From Ectopseudomonas toyotomiensis (GTDB lineage Bacteria > Pseudomonadota > Gammaproteobacteria > Pseudomonadales > Pseudomonadaceae): DNA of 64,000 nucleotides. Made by a program: the position numbers and the translations under genes. The stretch covers positions 124,001-188,000 of the forward strand of contig NZ_FOXK01000005.1 in assembly GCF_900115695.1 (NCBI RefSeq), read 5' to 3'. Below the pieces are notes generated by a model. The model was not told where the DNA came from and ran no database searches. It saw only the letters and a list, made by a program, of their open reading frames with translations. Shown one piece after another: positions 1-9,035 of the stretch (within the stretch, counting starts at the first letter, position 1; every line of letters begins with the position of its first letter).

Positions 1-874
1 CCGGCAGTTCGAGCTCGTCGAGCAGATTACGCAGACTGCTGGCGATATGCGGCGCCACCGCGCTGTACCCGGGTTCGCTGCTAGGCAACGAGAACGGGCT
101 GTCGCCGGCTTGCTCCTGCCGTACCAGACCCGGCGGCAGCGGCAGGCTGTCGAGCATAGGCGAGACATCTTGGACCTGGTGCCGGGCCGGCACGCTGGCC
201 ACGTTGGAGACACTGGGAGGTGGCTCGTTCGCCACCGCTACGGCCGTTGGCGTTGGCGTTGGCGTTGGCGTCAACTCTGCTGCGGGCTCCTCGGCAACGC
301 CAGTGGCCTCGGTGACAATGCCCGGCACCTGCGCATTGCTTTCGCTGGTCTCGCCGCGCGAACCGAACAGGCGCTGGAGAAGGCCCGGTTGCTCCTGCAC
401 CGGCGCCTGCAGAACGGTCAGCGCCTGCCCCTGCAGGTTGCTCAGCTGGCTGAGCAGCGCCGGCAGCAGATACTGATGAGTGGTGGCGTCCTCTAGCTGT
501 TTGCCCAGCGATTTGAGCGCCTTGCGCACCTCACGGGGCGGCTGCAGACGCTGCAGTTGCTCGATCAGGGCGGCCAGTGCGGCCGCCGCCTCGCCAGCGC
601 GCTGCTGACGGCGCTGCTCGGAATCCAGCACGGCCTTTTCCAGACGCGGAATGAGGCCGCCCAATGCCGAGTCCATATCATCGCGACGAAGGATTTCGCG
701 CATTTCCTGCATGCATTGATCGACCGCCTTGTCCGCGCCCTCGGCGGCCAGGCTGCTGCGCACCAGACCACGGCGCAGCAGATCCAGGCGCGACTCCCAA
801 CGGCGGTCGAGCTTTTCCTGCTGCTCCAGGCTACTCAGGTATTTGTCTTTCCAGCGTTGCGCGTCATCGCTCAT
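1..874 (-). CDS. Probable diguanylate cyclase, N-terminal part (runs off left edge)
   Basis: The minus strand reads open from an ATG at 874-872 to the window edge, about 291 codons, so the C-terminal half is missing. The visible part starts MSDDAQRWKDKYL and is largely charged and helical (many Leu, Gln, Arg, Glu), followed by a Thr-Pro repeat linker near 245-268 and a low-complexity stretch. In Pseudomonas the gene after dsbA and the EEP-family gene encodes a soluble GGDEF protein with this kind of N-terminus, so c-di-GMP synthesis is the likely role. The GGDEF domain itself lies outside the window, so this rests on N-terminal resemblance and gene order. The start is 5 bp after the stop of the upstream gene, which indicates co-transcription with dsbA and the EEP gene. 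Confidence 0.6.
   Translation of the reverse strand, partial: MSDDAQRWKDKYLSSLEQQEKLDRRWESRLDLLRRGLVRSSLAAEGADKAVDQCMQEMREILRRDDMDSALGGLIPRLEKAVLDSEQRRQQRAGEAAAALAALIEQLQRLQPPREVRKALKSLGKQLEDATTHQYLLPALLSQLSNLQGQALTVLQAPVQEQPGLLQRLFGSRGETSESNAQVPGIVTEATGVAEEPAAELTPTPTPTPTAVAVANEPPPSVSNVASVPARHQVQDVSPMLDSLPLPPGLVRQEQAGDSPFSLPSSEPGYSAVAPHIASSLRNLLDELELP
245..268. repeat. Hexanucleotide tandem repeat inside the coding region
   Basis: Four perfect copies of CGTTGG in tandem. On the minus strand they encode a Thr-Pro repeat in the linker of the probable diguanylate cyclase. The 6-bp unit means slippage would change linker length without breaking the frame. Confidence 0.9.
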
Positions 875-879
875 ACGGC

Positions 880-1752
880 TTACTCGGGAGATGGCGTGTT
901 CAGCATAGGCATCTGCGCAGCATTCTGTGCTTCCGGCAGGCGGATTTCCACGGCCACGGGAAGGTGATCGGAAATCGGCTGACTGAGCACATCGACACGC
1001 CCCAGTTCGAGCTCGGAACTGAGCAGGATATGATCGAGACAGCGCTGCGGTCGCCAGCTGGGGAAGGTTGCCTCGACCTGCGGCGCGATCAGGCCGAGGT
1101 CACGCAGCGGGGAGTTTTCCAGCAGATCGACAGCATGGGTGTTCATGTCACCCATCAGCACCAGGTGGCGAAACTCACTGACGCGCTCACGAATGTAAGC
1201 CAGTTGCCGCGTACGGGTGCGCGCTCCCAGCGCCAGATGCATCATCACCACACCCAGCGCGTGCTCGCCTTCACCGAGACGCAGGAAAATCGCACCACGC
1301 CCGGGCGGACCGGGGAGCGGATGATCTTCCAGCAGGGTCGGCCGCAAGCGGCTGAGCACTCCATTGCTGTGCTGGGCGAAGCGCCCGAGATTGCGATTGA
1401 GCTGTTGGTACCAGAAGGGAAAGGCGCCCTGCTGGGCCAGGTACTCGACCTGATTGATGTAGCCCGAGCGCAGGCTGCCGCCATCGACCTCCTGCAACGC
1501 CACCAGATCGAAGTCGGCGAGCAGATCACCGATGCGCTGCAGGTTGCCGGCACGCCCGGCATGGGGCAACAGGTGCTGCCAGCTGCGGGTCAGGTAGTGA
1601 TGATAACGCTGGGTATTGATGCCGACCTGGACATTGAAACTGAGCAGACGCAACAGGCCGTCGGCTGGCCAGTCGCTCTCGGGCGAGCAGTGCGGGTTGA
1701 TCTGTGGATCGCACAGACCAACCGCACGTGTCTTTCGCCAGCGGCGCAGCAT
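880..1752 (-). CDS. Endonuclease/exonuclease/phosphatase (EEP) family protein
   Basis: A 290-residue protein with the full set of EEP-superfamily motifs in order: LSFNVQVG near the N-terminus, ALQEVDGG (metal-binding Glu), LMGDMNTHA (Asp/Asn), CLDHILLS (Asp/His) and SDHLPV (catalytic His). The family includes metal-dependent DNA/RNA nucleases, phosphodiesterases and lipid phosphatases; the substrate here cannot be read from sequence. There is no signal peptide, so it is probably cytoplasmic. It lies 19 bp downstream of dsbA and 5 bp upstream of the diguanylate cyclase gene on the same strand, giving a dsbA-eep-dgc operon as in other pseudomonads. Confidence 0.85.
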   Translation of the reverse strand: MLRRWRKTRAVGLCDPQINPHCSPESDWPADGLLRLLSFNVQVGINTQRYHHYLTRSWQHLLPHAGRAGNLQRIGDLLADFDLVALQEVDGGSLRSGYINQVEYLAQQGAFPFWYQQLNRNLGRFAQHSNGVLSRLRPTLLEDHPLPGPPGRGAIFLRLGEGEHALGVVMMHLALGARTRTRQLAYIRERVSEFRHLVLMGDMNTHAVDLLENSPLRDLGLIAPQVEATFPSWRPQRCLDHILLSSELELGRVDVLSQPISDHLPVAVEIRLPEAQNAAQMPMLNTPSPE

Positions 1753-1771
1753 GCTTCGCGCCTGCGGCCGC

Positions 1772-2398
1772 TTAGAGCGCCTCGCGCTCCTTGGCGATCA
1801 GATGGTCAGCGACCTGCAGGGTCTGCTGCGGGCCACCGGCCGAGCCCAGATCGAAGCGATACTTGCCACCGACAACCATCACTGGCACGCCAGTGATCTG
1901 GTAAGCCATGGCCAGTTTCTTGGCCTTTTCCATCTGGCCTTTGACGGCGAAAGAATTGAAGGTCTTGAGGAAGGCATCGCGATCAACGCCCTGGGTGGCG
2001 ACGAAGTCGGCGAACTCTTCAGCCGAGGCCAGCTTCTTCTTCTCCTGGTGGATGGCGGTGAACACGGCGTCATGCACCTTGTGCTCGACCTTCATGCTTT
2101 CCAAGGTGATGAACGCCTGGCCATGCACGTTCCAGATGCCACCGAACAATGCCGGCACGCGCACGAAATTGACGTCTTCCGGCAGCTTCTCGACCCAGGG
2201 GTTGAGGGTCGCTTCGAACTGATAGCAGTGCGGGCAGCCGTACCAGAACAACTCCACCACTTCGACCTTGCCAGGCTTGGACACCGGCACCGGGCTCTTC
2301 AGCTCGACATACTGCTGGCCGGCTACCGGTTCGGCATGGGCAGCAAGGCCGAACAGGCTGCTGATCGCCAGAGCGGCGCCAAAAATCAGGTTACGCAT
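1772..2398 (-). CDS. dsbA: Thiol:disulfide interchange protein DsbA
   Basis: A 208-residue periplasmic oxidoreductase that introduces disulfide bonds into exported proteins. It has a cleavable signal peptide (MRNLIFGAAL to LAAHA), the thioredoxin-fold active site CPHC at residues 55-58 and the cis-proline loop GVPVM further on. Length and motifs are typical of Pseudomonas DsbA. A strong terminator lies between it and the upstream cytochrome genes, so it probably has its own promoter in about 100 bp of upstream DNA. The EEP and diguanylate cyclase genes follow closely. Confidence 0.95.
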   Translation of the reverse strand: MRNLIFGAALAISSLFGLAAHAEPVAGQQYVELKSPVPVSKPGKVEVVELFWYGCPHCYQFEATLNPWVEKLPEDVNFVRVPALFGGIWNVHGQAFITLESMKVEHKVHDAVFTAIHQEKKKLASAEEFADFVATQGVDRDAFLKTFNSFAVKGQMEKAKKLAMAYQITGVPVMVVGGKYRFDLGSAGGPQQTLQVADHLIAKEREAL

Positions 2399-2500
2399 GG
2401 GGGTACTCCTCGACTGGATAAGCGTCGCCCTAGTGGCGATTCGAGACTATGACTCGCTACCGTTGGGCCGGTTCCGCCCATTGTAGCCATGGCGCACATG

Positions 2501-2526
2501 AAAAAGGGTGGCCGTGGCCACCCTTT
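2501..2526 (-). terminator. Rho-independent terminator of the cytochrome c4 transcript
   Basis: Perfect 11-bp inverted repeat (AAAGGGTGGCC, 2-base loop, GGCCACCCTTT) with further T residues on the minus-strand 3' side. It lies 40 bp beyond the cytochrome c4 stop and before dsbA. Confidence 0.85.
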
Positions 2527-2565
2527 GTCTTACCAACTGCAACAGTGGTCGCTTAACAAAACTTC

Positions 2566-3171
2566 TTAGTGCAGACCCTGGATGAAGCTGGATACCGCTT
2601 CGATATCCTTGTTGCTCAGCTTGGCAGCGATGGCACGCATGATCATCGCGTCACCATCGTTGGTGCGGTCACCCTCGCGGAAGTCGGTCAGCTGCTTGGC
2701 CACGTACTGAGCGTGTTGACCACCCAGGTGCGGGAAGCCAGCGGCGGCCAGACCAGCGCCATCAGGCGAGTGGCAACCAGTGCAGGCCGGCATGCCTTCT
2801 TCCAGCTTGCCGCCGCGGAACAACGCTTCACCACGCTCGACCAGCTTGGGATCGGCAGCACCAACGCTCATCTTCTGGCTGGCGAAGTAAGCGGCGATGT
2901 CAGCCATGTCCTGATCGCTGAGGTTATCCAGCATGCCGGTCATCTCGACCACCGGACGGGCACCGGACTTGATGTCGTGCAGCTGCTTGAGCAAGTAACG
3001 CTCGCCCTGACCGGCCAGCTTGGGGAAGTTTGGCGCAGGGCTGTTGCCATCGGCGCCATGGCAGGCACCACACACAGCAACTTTGCCCTGACCGGCTTCG
3101 GCATCGCCAGCAGCCTGTGCCACGCCAGTGAGGCCCAGGGTCAACAGCAGACTCACGAGTACTTTGTTCAT
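2566..3171 (-). CDS. cc4: Cytochrome c4, dihaem periplasmic
   Basis: A 201-residue protein with a Sec signal peptide (cleavage likely after VAQA) and two haem c sites, CGACH at residues 34-38 and CTGCH in the second half, each within a class I cytochrome c domain. This two-domain form is diagnostic of cytochrome c4, which carries electrons in the periplasm to terminal oxidases. Distal Met ligands are likely in the MTGM and MIMR segments. It follows the cytochrome c5 gene on the same strand and ends at a clear terminator. The aa3 oxidase cluster further right is a plausible acceptor. Confidence 0.93.
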   Translation of the reverse strand: MNKVLVSLLLTLGLTGVAQAAGDAEAGQGKVAVCGACHGADGNSPAPNFPKLAGQGERYLLKQLHDIKSGARPVVEMTGMLDNLSDQDMADIAAYFASQKMSVGAADPKLVERGEALFRGGKLEEGMPACTGCHSPDGAGLAAAGFPHLGGQHAQYVAKQLTDFREGDRTNDGDAMIMRAIAAKLSNKDIEAVSSFIQGLH

Positions 3172-3221
3172 CAGCTAATCCAATTACGGCTAAGAGAGAA
3201 AGGGTTATCGAGCGGGCTTAC

Positions 3222-3512
3222 TCACTCGGTCATCAGCTTGATGACCGCCTGGTAATCCTCGGCCGAGCAGTCCATGCACAGGCCGCGCGGCGGCATGGCA
3301 TTCAAACCATTGGTGACGCTCTGCACCAGTGTATCCATGCCCTTGGCCAGACGCGGCTCCCATGCGGCCTTGTCGCCCTTCTGGGGCGCCGTGGGAATCT
3401 GGCCGTTGTGGCATACACCACAGGAACGGTCATACACAGCTTGCGGATCCTGAGCAGCATAGCCGTTGAACGACAACATCATAACGGCAGCAGCAAGCAG
3501 CATTTTCTTCAT
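3222..3512 (-). CDS. Cytochrome c5, monohaem periplasmic
   Basis: A 96-residue protein starting [10 protein letters not shown] with a signal peptide ending at GYA-A. It has one haem site, CGVCH, and a second cysteine pair, CMDC, near the C-terminus, which forms the disulfide typical of the c5 family; the MPPRG loop supplies the probable Met ligand. The frame stays open further upstream, but the start at 3512 is chosen because it directly precedes the signal peptide. It lies 50 bp upstream of cytochrome c4 and is probably co-transcribed with it. It is divergent from engB across about 240 bp that should hold both promoters. Confidence 0.9.
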   Translation of the reverse strand: MKKMLLAAAVMMLSFNGYAAQDPQAVYDRSCGVCHNGQIPTAPQKGDKAAWEPRLAKGMDTLVQSVTNGLNAMPPRGLCMDCSAEDYQAVIKLMTE

Positions 3513-3755
3513 CAGATCAACCTCATCAGGGTTGGGAGCGTCCTGCTTTCTATCGAGCAGAGATGTAATCGCTCCCGGCAATTGGGTTCCTGCGGGTGGG
3601 ACAAAGCGCACACAAAATCTGCGGCATTATATACTGGCAACACTGAAACGGAAACGACGCCCCCTGCCGCCCCCTCTGGAGCGCAGCAGGTGCGCGGAAA
3701 TGTCGCAAGCCCTCGAACCACTGAACAGGAATCGAGGCATCCACCGGATACCCCC

Positions 3756-4406
3756 ATGCTCCCGAAAAATCCCATTATCGGTCTGTGCCAGCAGGCCAGC
3801 TTCCTCATCAGCGCCGCCAAGGTCGATCAGTGCCCCGAGGACAGCGGCCTGGAGGTGGCATTCGCCGGCCGCTCCAACGCTGGCAAGTCGAGCGCGCTCA
3901 ACACCCTTACCCACGCCAGCCTGGCGCGCACCTCGAAAACACCGGGACGCACGCAGTTGCTCAACTTCTTCCGCCTGGACGACGAGCGTCGCCTGGTCGA
4001 CCTGCCCGGCTACGGTTATGCCAAGGTGCCAATCCCGCTCAAGCAGCACTGGCAGAAACATCTGGAAGCGTATCTGGGCAGCCGCGAGAGCCTGAGCGGC
4101 CTGGTGTTGATGATGGATATCCGTCATCCGCTGACCGAGTTCGACTGCATGATGCTGGACTGGTCGGTGGCCAGCGGTATGCCGCTGCATATCCTGCTGA
4201 CCAAGGCCGACAAGCTGGCCTTCGGCGCGGCGAAGACCACCTTGCTCAAGGTGCGCCAGGAAATTCACAAGCAGTGGGGCGAGGGCATCAGCATCCAGCT
4301 GTTCTCGGCGCCCAAGCGCATGGGCGTGGAAGAGGCGCAGATGGTACTGGCCGGCTGGTTGGATCTGTTGCCGGAAGAGGATGAGGAAAGCGCTGAGGAG
4401 GAATGA
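3756..4406 (+). CDS. engB: Ribosome biogenesis GTPase EngB (YihA/YsxC)
   Basis: A 216-residue essential-type GTPase of the TrmE-Era-EngA-EngB-Septin branch, involved in large-subunit ribosome assembly. Visible G motifs: G1 GRSNAGKSS (about residues 38-46), a G2 Thr in PGRTQ, G3 DLPGYG and G4 TKAD, followed by the FSAPK segment at the G5 position. The C-terminal tail is strongly acidic ([10 protein letters not shown]). The ATG at 3756 gives the usual family length; longer frames upstream lack homology. It converges on polA across the ErsA small-RNA region, the conserved Pseudomonas arrangement. Confidence 0.95.
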   Translation: MLPKNPIIGLCQQASFLISAAKVDQCPEDSGLEVAFAGRSNAGKSSALNTLTHASLARTSKTPGRTQLLNFFRLDDERRLVDLPGYGYAKVPIPLKQHWQKHLEAYLGSRESLSGLVLMMDIRHPLTEFDCMMLDWSVASGMPLHILLTKADKLAFGAAKTTLLKVRQEIHKQWGEGISIQLFSAPKRMGVEEAQMVLAGWLDLLPEEDEESAEEE

Positions 4407-4504
4407 GGCGCAGGGTGCGCTGTGCGCACCGAGATCGTAGGGAGTATTCGGTGCCCACTACGGAACAACAGGAGCAAGCCCCACCCTCTCCCGCCGTTCG
4501 GGCA

Positions 4505-4528
4505 CCCTCTCCCGCAAGCGGGAGAGGG
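4505..4528. repeat. Short palindromic intergenic repeat, possible engB terminator
   Basis: Perfect 11-bp inverted repeat (CCCTCTCCCGC, AA, GCGGGAGAGGG), preceded by a partial direct copy (CCACCCTCTCCCGCC). The same CCCTCTCCC motif recurs at 54049-54152, so this is a dispersed element. It lies about 100 bp after engB and may act as a bidirectional barrier before ErsA. Confidence 0.75.
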
Positions 4529-4562
4529 TCATCAGATCGCCGCTAGCGGCCTTTTTACAGGC

Positions 4563-4607
4563 AAAAAAAACCCCGAGCTTCGTATGGGGAGGGAGAAGTT
4601 CGGGGTT
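4563..4607 (-). terminator. Rho-independent terminator of ErsA
   Basis: GC-rich stem between 4570-4580 and 4596-4606 with a pyrimidine-rich loop, then eight consecutive T on the minus strand (A run at 4563-4570). It ends the small RNA and may also stop leftover polA read-through. Confidence 0.9.
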
Positions 4608-4693
4608 CAAGGTCTGAACCGCTAGGGCGGGGTTCAGATGTCTGCCAACACTTAACACAACAAAGGAGCATTGAAGGGCTTTGCGGCCATTCA
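4563..4693 (-). ncRNA. ersA: ErsA small regulatory RNA
   Basis: About 131 nt on the minus strand between polA and engB, the locus of Spot 42 in enterobacteria and of ErsA in P. aeruginosa. Sequence evidence: an AlgU-like promoter at 4699-4726, and at the 3' end a long hairpin (ACCCCGA...CTTC pairing with GAAG...TCGGGGT) followed by eight T residues. The hairpin loop is the C-rich TCCCTCCCCATAC, suited to pairing with Shine-Dalgarno sequences. A second stem-loop (GGGGTTCAG region, about 4608-4638) lies upstream. In P. aeruginosa ErsA is an Hfq-associated, envelope-stress-induced RNA acting on algC, oprD and other mRNAs. The 5' end is placed about 6 nt after the -10 box, and the length agrees with the roughly 132 nt known for ErsA. 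Confidence 0.87.
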
Positions 4694-4698
4694 TGAAC

Positions 4699-4726
4699 TC
4701 TGACCGGGTGGGTTTGCGGAAAGTTC
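4699..4726 (-). promoter_or_regulatory. AlgU (sigma-22/RpoE-like) promoter of ErsA
   Basis: Minus-strand -35 GAACTT (4726-4721), 17-bp spacer, -10 TCAGA (4703-4699). It is close to the AlgU consensus GAACTT-N16/17-TCTGA, with one mismatch in the -10. This implies induction of the RNA by envelope stress, as known for P. aeruginosa ErsA. Confidence 0.8.
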
Positions 4727-4796
4727 ATCGCCTTCTTAAAAACCATTTGCAATAAGAAAGCGCCTTTTGATTCCCTGGAACCCCAAAGCTAGAGCG

Positions 4797-4817
4797 GCCG
4801 CGGCTTTACGCCGCGGC
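4797..4817. terminator. Hairpin just downstream of polA
   Basis: Perfect 8-bp inverted repeat (GCCGCGGC, 5-base loop, GCCGCGGC) 9 bp after the polA stop. There is no U-tract, so it is a weak terminator or an mRNA 3'-end stabiliser. Confidence 0.5.
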
Positions 4818-4825
4818 GACGGGGC

Positions 4826-7621
4826 TTAATGCGCTTCGTCCCAGTTGGCGCCGACACCCACTTCCACCAACAGCGGTACGTCCAAGTCGGCGGCACCACT
4901 CATCAGACTCTTGAGTTTGGCGCTGACCTCGTCGATCAGTTCCTCACGCACCTCCAGCACCAGTTCGTCGTGCACCTGCAGGATGATGCGCGCGTCGATG
5001 CCGCTGTCCTGCAGCCAGCCGTCCACTTTGATCATGGCGCGCTTGATGATGTCAGCCGCCGTGCCCTGCATCGGTGCGTTGATCGCCGCGCGCTCGGCGC
5101 CCTTGCGCATGGCCTGGTTCTGCGCATGGATTTCCGGCAGGTACAGGCGACGGCCGTAGACCGTCTCGACATAGCCCTGCTCGGCTGCCTGCGCGCGGGT
5201 GCTTTCCATATAGGCCAGCACGCCGGGGTAGCGGGCGAAGTAGCGGTCGATGTAGGCCTGCGCCTCCTTGCGCTCGACGTCGATCTGCTTGGCCAGACCG
5301 AAGGCACTCATGCCGTAGATCAGGCCGAAGTTGATGGCCTTGGCCTTGCGCCGCTGGTCGCTGGTCACCTCTTCCAGTGCCACACCAAACACCTCGGCAG
5401 CAGTAGCCCTGTGCACGTCCAGGTCATGGTGGAAGGCATCGAGCAGGCCTTTGTCCTTGGCCAGGTGGGCCATGATGCGCAACTCGATCTGCGAGTAGTC
5501 CGCCGCCATCAGCTTGTAGCCCTTGGGCGCGACGAACGCTTGGCGGATGCGCCTTCCTTCGGCGGTGCGGATCGGGATGTTCTGCAGGTTCGGGTCGCTC
5601 GAGGACAGGCGGCCAGTAGCGGCCACTGCCTGGTGATAACTGGTATGGATACGCCCGGTGCGTGGGTTGATCTGCTCCGGCAGCTTGTCGGTGTAGGTGC
5701 TCTTGAGCTTGCTCAGGGAGCGGTACTGCATCAGCACCTTGGGCAACTCGTAGTCCTGCTCGGCCAGCTCGGCGAGCACCGCCTCGGCGGTGGAGGGCTG
5801 ACCCTTGGCGGTCTTGCTGATCACCGGATAACCGAGTTTCTCGTAGAGGATCACGCCCAGCTGTTTGGGCGAGGCGAGGTTGAATTCCTCGCCAGCGATT
5901 TCGAAGGCCTTGCGCTCCAGCTCCACCAGTTTTTCGCCCAGCTCGACACTTTGCTCGCCAAGCAGCTTGGCGTCGACCAGCGCGCCGTTGCGCTCGATGC
6001 GCGCCAGCACCGGCACCAGCGGGATCTCGATTTCGCGCAGCACGTTGGCCAAGGAGGGCACGGCTTCGAGGCGTCCCCAAAGCTCCTGATGCAGACGCAA
6101 GGTCACGTCGGCATCTTCGGCGGCGTAGGGGCCGGCCTGCTCCAGCGCGATCTGGTCGAAGGTCAGTTGCTTGGCGCCCTTGCCGGCGATGTCCTCGAAG
6201 CGAATGGTGCTGTGGTTCAGGTACTTCAGCGCCAGGCTGTCCATGTCGTGACGGGTGGCTGTCGAGTCCAGCACATAGGATTCGAGCATGGTGTCAAAGG
6301 CCACGCCCTGCACCATGATCGGTGTGCTGGCGTTGGCCAGGACATTGATGTCGTACTTGGCGTGCTGGCCGACCTTGGCCTTGGCCGGGTCCTCGAGAAT
6401 CGGCTTGAGCGCCTTGAGCACCGCATCGCGGTCGAGTTGCTGCGGCACGCCCATGTAGGAATGCGCCAGCGGGATATAGGCCGCTTCGCCCGCCTTGATC
6501 GCGAAGGACAGGCCGACCAGCTGCGCCTGCTGGGCGTCGATGCTGGTGGTCTCGCTGTCGAAGGCGATCAGCTCGGCCTGCTCCAGCTTCCGCAGCCAGG
6601 CATCGAACTGCGCCTGTTCCAGCACAAGCTGGTAATCACCGGTGCTTGCCGGTGCGGGTTCAGCGGCCTCTTCGGCGGCTTCGCCAGTCGGTTCGGCGAA
6701 CAGATCGCCAGCCGGCGCAGCGGCCTTGGCCGCCAGCGACTTGTTCTGCCGCAGCAGGTCGTCCAACCAGTTCTTGAACTCCAGCTGGCCGTACAGCTCG
6801 ACCAATGCAGCCTGATCCGGCTCGCCGGGATGCAGCGATTCGATCTCGATATTCAGCGGTACGTCGGTCTTGATGGTCGCCAGCTGATACGACAGGTAGG
6901 CCATCTCGCGGTGTTCTTCGAGCTTGGCCGGCAAGCCCTTGGCACCACGGATCGGCAGCTCGGGCACCTTGTCGAGGTTGGCATAGAGCATATCGAGACC
7001 GCCGCCAACGCCGACCAGCAGGCCGAGGGCGGTTTTTTCACCGACGCCGGGTACGCCTGGGATGTTGTCGACCTTGTCACCCATCAGCGCCAGGTAGTCG
7101 ATGATCAGCTCAGGGCCGACACCGAACTTCTCCTTTACGCCATCGGCATCGTAGACGCTTCCAGTCATGGTATTGACCAGCGTAACGTGCGGGCAGACCA
7201 GCTGCGCCATGTCCTTGTCACCGGTAGAGATGACAACGTCACGCTTTTCCCCGGCCGCCTGGCGCGCCAGGGTGCCGATCACATCGTCAGCCTCAACGCC
7301 TTCGACGCACAGCAACGGCAGCCCCAGGGCGCGCACGCTGGCGTGCAGCGGTTCGACCTGGACGCGCAACTCGTCCGGCATGGATGGCCGATTGGCCTTG
7401 TACTCGGCGAACAGCTCGTCGCGGAAGGTACCGCCCTTGGCGTCGAAGACCACGGCGAAGGGGCTGTTCGGATACTGCTTGCGCAGGCTCTTGAGCATGT
7501 TCAGTACGCCCTTCACCGCTCCGGTGGGCATGCCCTTGGAAGTGGTCAGCGGCGGCAGGGCATGGAAGGCGCGGTACAGATACGAGGAACCGTCGACCAG
7601 AACGAGGGGGGCTTGGCTCAT
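4826..7621 (-). CDS. polA: DNA polymerase I
   Basis: A 931-residue repair and Okazaki-fragment polymerase. The N-terminal 5'-3' exonuclease (about residues 1-290) begins [20 protein letters not shown] and contains the GDKDMAQLV and [13 protein letters not shown] helix-hairpin-helix segments. A Pro/Ala/Glu-rich linker follows. The 3'-5' proofreading domain retains the catalytic DSET pair, so it should be active. The family A polymerase domain has motif A DYSQIELR, the O-helix [14 protein letters not shown] and motif C QVHDELV. The ATG at 7621 is preferred over an in-frame TTG four codons earlier because the AAAAGG Shine-Dalgarno is then 12 nt away. It is divergent from the DUF2782 gene. Confidence 0.97.
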   Translation of the reverse strand: MSQAPLVLVDGSSYLYRAFHALPPLTTSKGMPTGAVKGVLNMLKSLRKQYPNSPFAVVFDAKGGTFRDELFAEYKANRPSMPDELRVQVEPLHASVRALGLPLLCVEGVEADDVIGTLARQAAGEKRDVVISTGDKDMAQLVCPHVTLVNTMTGSVYDADGVKEKFGVGPELIIDYLALMGDKVDNIPGVPGVGEKTALGLLVGVGGGLDMLYANLDKVPELPIRGAKGLPAKLEEHREMAYLSYQLATIKTDVPLNIEIESLHPGEPDQAALVELYGQLEFKNWLDDLLRQNKSLAAKAAAPAGDLFAEPTGEAAEEAAEPAPASTGDYQLVLEQAQFDAWLRKLEQAELIAFDSETTSIDAQQAQLVGLSFAIKAGEAAYIPLAHSYMGVPQQLDRDAVLKALKPILEDPAKAKVGQHAKYDINVLANASTPIMVQGVAFDTMLESYVLDSTATRHDMDSLALKYLNHSTIRFEDIAGKGAKQLTFDQIALEQAGPYAAEDADVTLRLHQELWGRLEAVPSLANVLREIEIPLVPVLARIERNGALVDAKLLGEQSVELGEKLVELERKAFEIAGEEFNLASPKQLGVILYEKLGYPVISKTAKGQPSTAEAVLAELAEQDYELPKVLMQYRSLSKLKSTYTDKLPEQINPRTGRIHTSYHQAVAATGRLSSSDPNLQNIPIRTAEGRRIRQAFVAPKGYKLMAADYSQIELRIMAHLAKDKGLLDAFHHDLDVHRATAAEVFGVALEEVTSDQRRKAKAINFGLIYGMSAFGLAKQIDVERKEAQAYIDRYFARYPGVLAYMESTRAQAAEQGYVETVYGRRLYLPEIHAQNQAMRKGAERAAINAPMQGTAADIIKRAMIKVDGWLQDSGIDARIILQVHDELVLEVREELIDEVSAKLKSLMSGAADLDVPLLVEVGVGANWDEAH

Positions 7622-7695
7622 GCGCGGGATCAACCTTTTCGGCGGGTGCAGCGGTAGAATGGCTGCATCGGTAAAAACGAAGGAGCAAGATTACC

Positions 7696-7980
7696 ATGGG
7701 TACAGTCAATCGTTTGTTGCTGGTCGGCCTGCTGGCCTGTGTCCCACTTGCCGCGCATGCCGAGGATCCGGTCTCCGGCGATCCCGACGTGACCATCCGC
7801 CAGGACGGCGACCGCACCATTCAGGAATACCGGGTCAATGGCTTCCTCTATGCCATCAAGGTCATCCCGAAGAACGGTAAACCCTACTTTCTCGTTCGCG
7901 CCGATGGCAGCGACGGCAACTTCGTACGTTCGGACGATCCGGACATGCTGATCCCCTCGTGGGAAATCTTTAGCTGGTAA
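7696..7980 (+). CDS. DUF2782 exported protein
   Basis: A 94-residue small protein with a signal peptide (MGTVNRLLLVG to LAAHA) and a compact domain containing VTIRQDGDRTIQEYRVNG and ending PSWEIFSW, matching the DUF2782 family found between polA and thrB in pseudomonads. Function is unknown; the likely site is the periplasm. It has a good Shine-Dalgarno (GAAGGAG) upstream, and a TAGAAT -10-like element lies in the 74-bp gap to polA. thrB starts 16 bp after its stop, so the two are probably co-transcribed. Confidence 0.85.
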   Translation: MGTVNRLLLVGLLACVPLAAHAEDPVSGDPDVTIRQDGDRTIQEYRVNGFLYAIKVIPKNGKPYFLVRADGSDGNFVRSDDPDMLIPSWEIFSW

Positions 7981-7996
7981 GCGATTAAGGTCTGAT

Positions 7997-8947
7997 ATGT
8001 CGGTATTCACCCCCCTGGAGCGTCATGAGCTCGAAGTCTTCCTGGCGCCCTATGGGCTTGGTCGGTTGCGTGATTTCCAGGGCATTGCTGCAGGCAGCGA
8101 AAACAGTAACTTCTTCGTCAGCCTGGAGCAGGGCGAGTACGTTCTGACCCTGGTCGAACGCGGCCCGGTGGCCGACCTGCCGTTCTTCATCGAGCTGCTC
8201 GATGTGCTGCACGATGCCGGTCTGCCGGTACCCTACGCCCTGCGTACGCGGGATGACGAGGCGCTGCGCAGCCTGGCGGAGAAACCGGCACTGCTGCAGC
8301 CGCGACTTTCCGGCAAGCATGTGCGCGAAGCCAACGCCCATCACTGCCAGGAAGTGGGCAGCCTGCTGGCCCGAGTTCACCTGGCTACGCGTGACGCGCC
8401 AATCGAGCGGCGCAGCGACCGTGGTCTGGACTGGATGCTGGCCGAAGGCCCGAGCCAGGCGCTGAAGCTCGATGACGAGGCATTGCCGCTGCTGCGTGAT
8501 GCGCTGGCCGAGATCGCCGAGCTGAAGCCGCGCATCCTCGCCCTGCCGCGGGCCAACCTGCATGCCGATCTGTTCCGCGACAACGTGCTGTTCGACGGCA
8601 ACCATCTGGCTGGGGTGATTGATTTCTACAACGCCTGCTCGGGGCCGATGCTCTACGACCTGGCCATCACCCTGAACGACTGGTGCTCGCACGAAGACGG
8701 CAGCCTCGATGGCGCTCGTGCCCGTGCGCTTCTCGGCGCTTATGCAGCGCTGCGGCCCTTCACGGCTGCCGAGGCGGAGCTGTGGCCGGCCATGCTACGC
8801 GTGGCGTGCGTGCGTTTCTGGCTGTCGCGCCTGATCGCCGCCGAATCCTTCGCCGGGCAGGAGGTGCTGATTCATGATCCGGCCGAATTCCAGCGGCGCC
8901 TGGCGCAGCGCCAGCAGGTCAACCTGCCGCTGCCGTTCGCCTTGTAG
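7997..8947 (+). CDS. thrB: Homoserine kinase (ThrB, APH-fold type)
   Basis: A 316-residue kinase converting homoserine to O-phosphohomoserine in threonine synthesis. It belongs to the aminoglycoside-phosphotransferase fold class used by pseudomonads rather than the GHMP class of E. coli. Visible: ATP-loop region SENSNFFV, catalytic Brenner motif NLHADLFRDNVLF, and the metal-binding GVIDFYNACSG with SGPMLYDLAI following. Length and neighbour (DUF2782) agree with Pseudomonas thrB. A dispersed palindromic repeat separates it from the convergent sco gene. Confidence 0.95.
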   Translation: MSVFTPLERHELEVFLAPYGLGRLRDFQGIAAGSENSNFFVSLEQGEYVLTLVERGPVADLPFFIELLDVLHDAGLPVPYALRTRDDEALRSLAEKPALLQPRLSGKHVREANAHHCQEVGSLLARVHLATRDAPIERRSDRGLDWMLAEGPSQALKLDDEALPLLRDALAEIAELKPRILALPRANLHADLFRDNVLFDGNHLAGVIDFYNACSGPMLYDLAITLNDWCSHEDGSLDGARARALLGAYAALRPFTAAEAELWPAMLRVACVRFWLSRLIAAESFAGQEVLIHDPAEFQRRLAQRQQVNLPLPFAL

Positions 8948-9017
8948 GGTGGATCACGCTTCATCGATCCACCATGGCGCGCACTGCGGTGGATGAAAAG
9001 AGCGTCATCCACCCTAC
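8944..9017. repeat. Long imperfect palindrome between convergent thrB and sco
   Basis: Ends are GTAGGGTGGA and TCCACCCTAC, with internal GGATCA/TGGAT-type symmetry. It overlaps the thrB stop codon and ends 19 bp before the sco stop. It resembles the abundant GTAGGGTGG intergenic repeats of pseudomonads, another of which is at 37877-38041. Probable bidirectional transcription end. Confidence 0.75.
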
Positions 9018-9035
9018 GCAGACACGGGCGTGCTG

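Noticed and set aside
4422..4625. Plus-strand 67-codon frame between engB and polA
   Set aside because: Runs through a palindromic repeat and the ErsA RNA on the other strand; no coding signal.
4829..7657. Plus-strand open frame of about 940 codons opposite polA
   Set aside because: Exact antisense of a fully recognisable polA; the open frame is a product of high GC and the codon pattern of the real gene.
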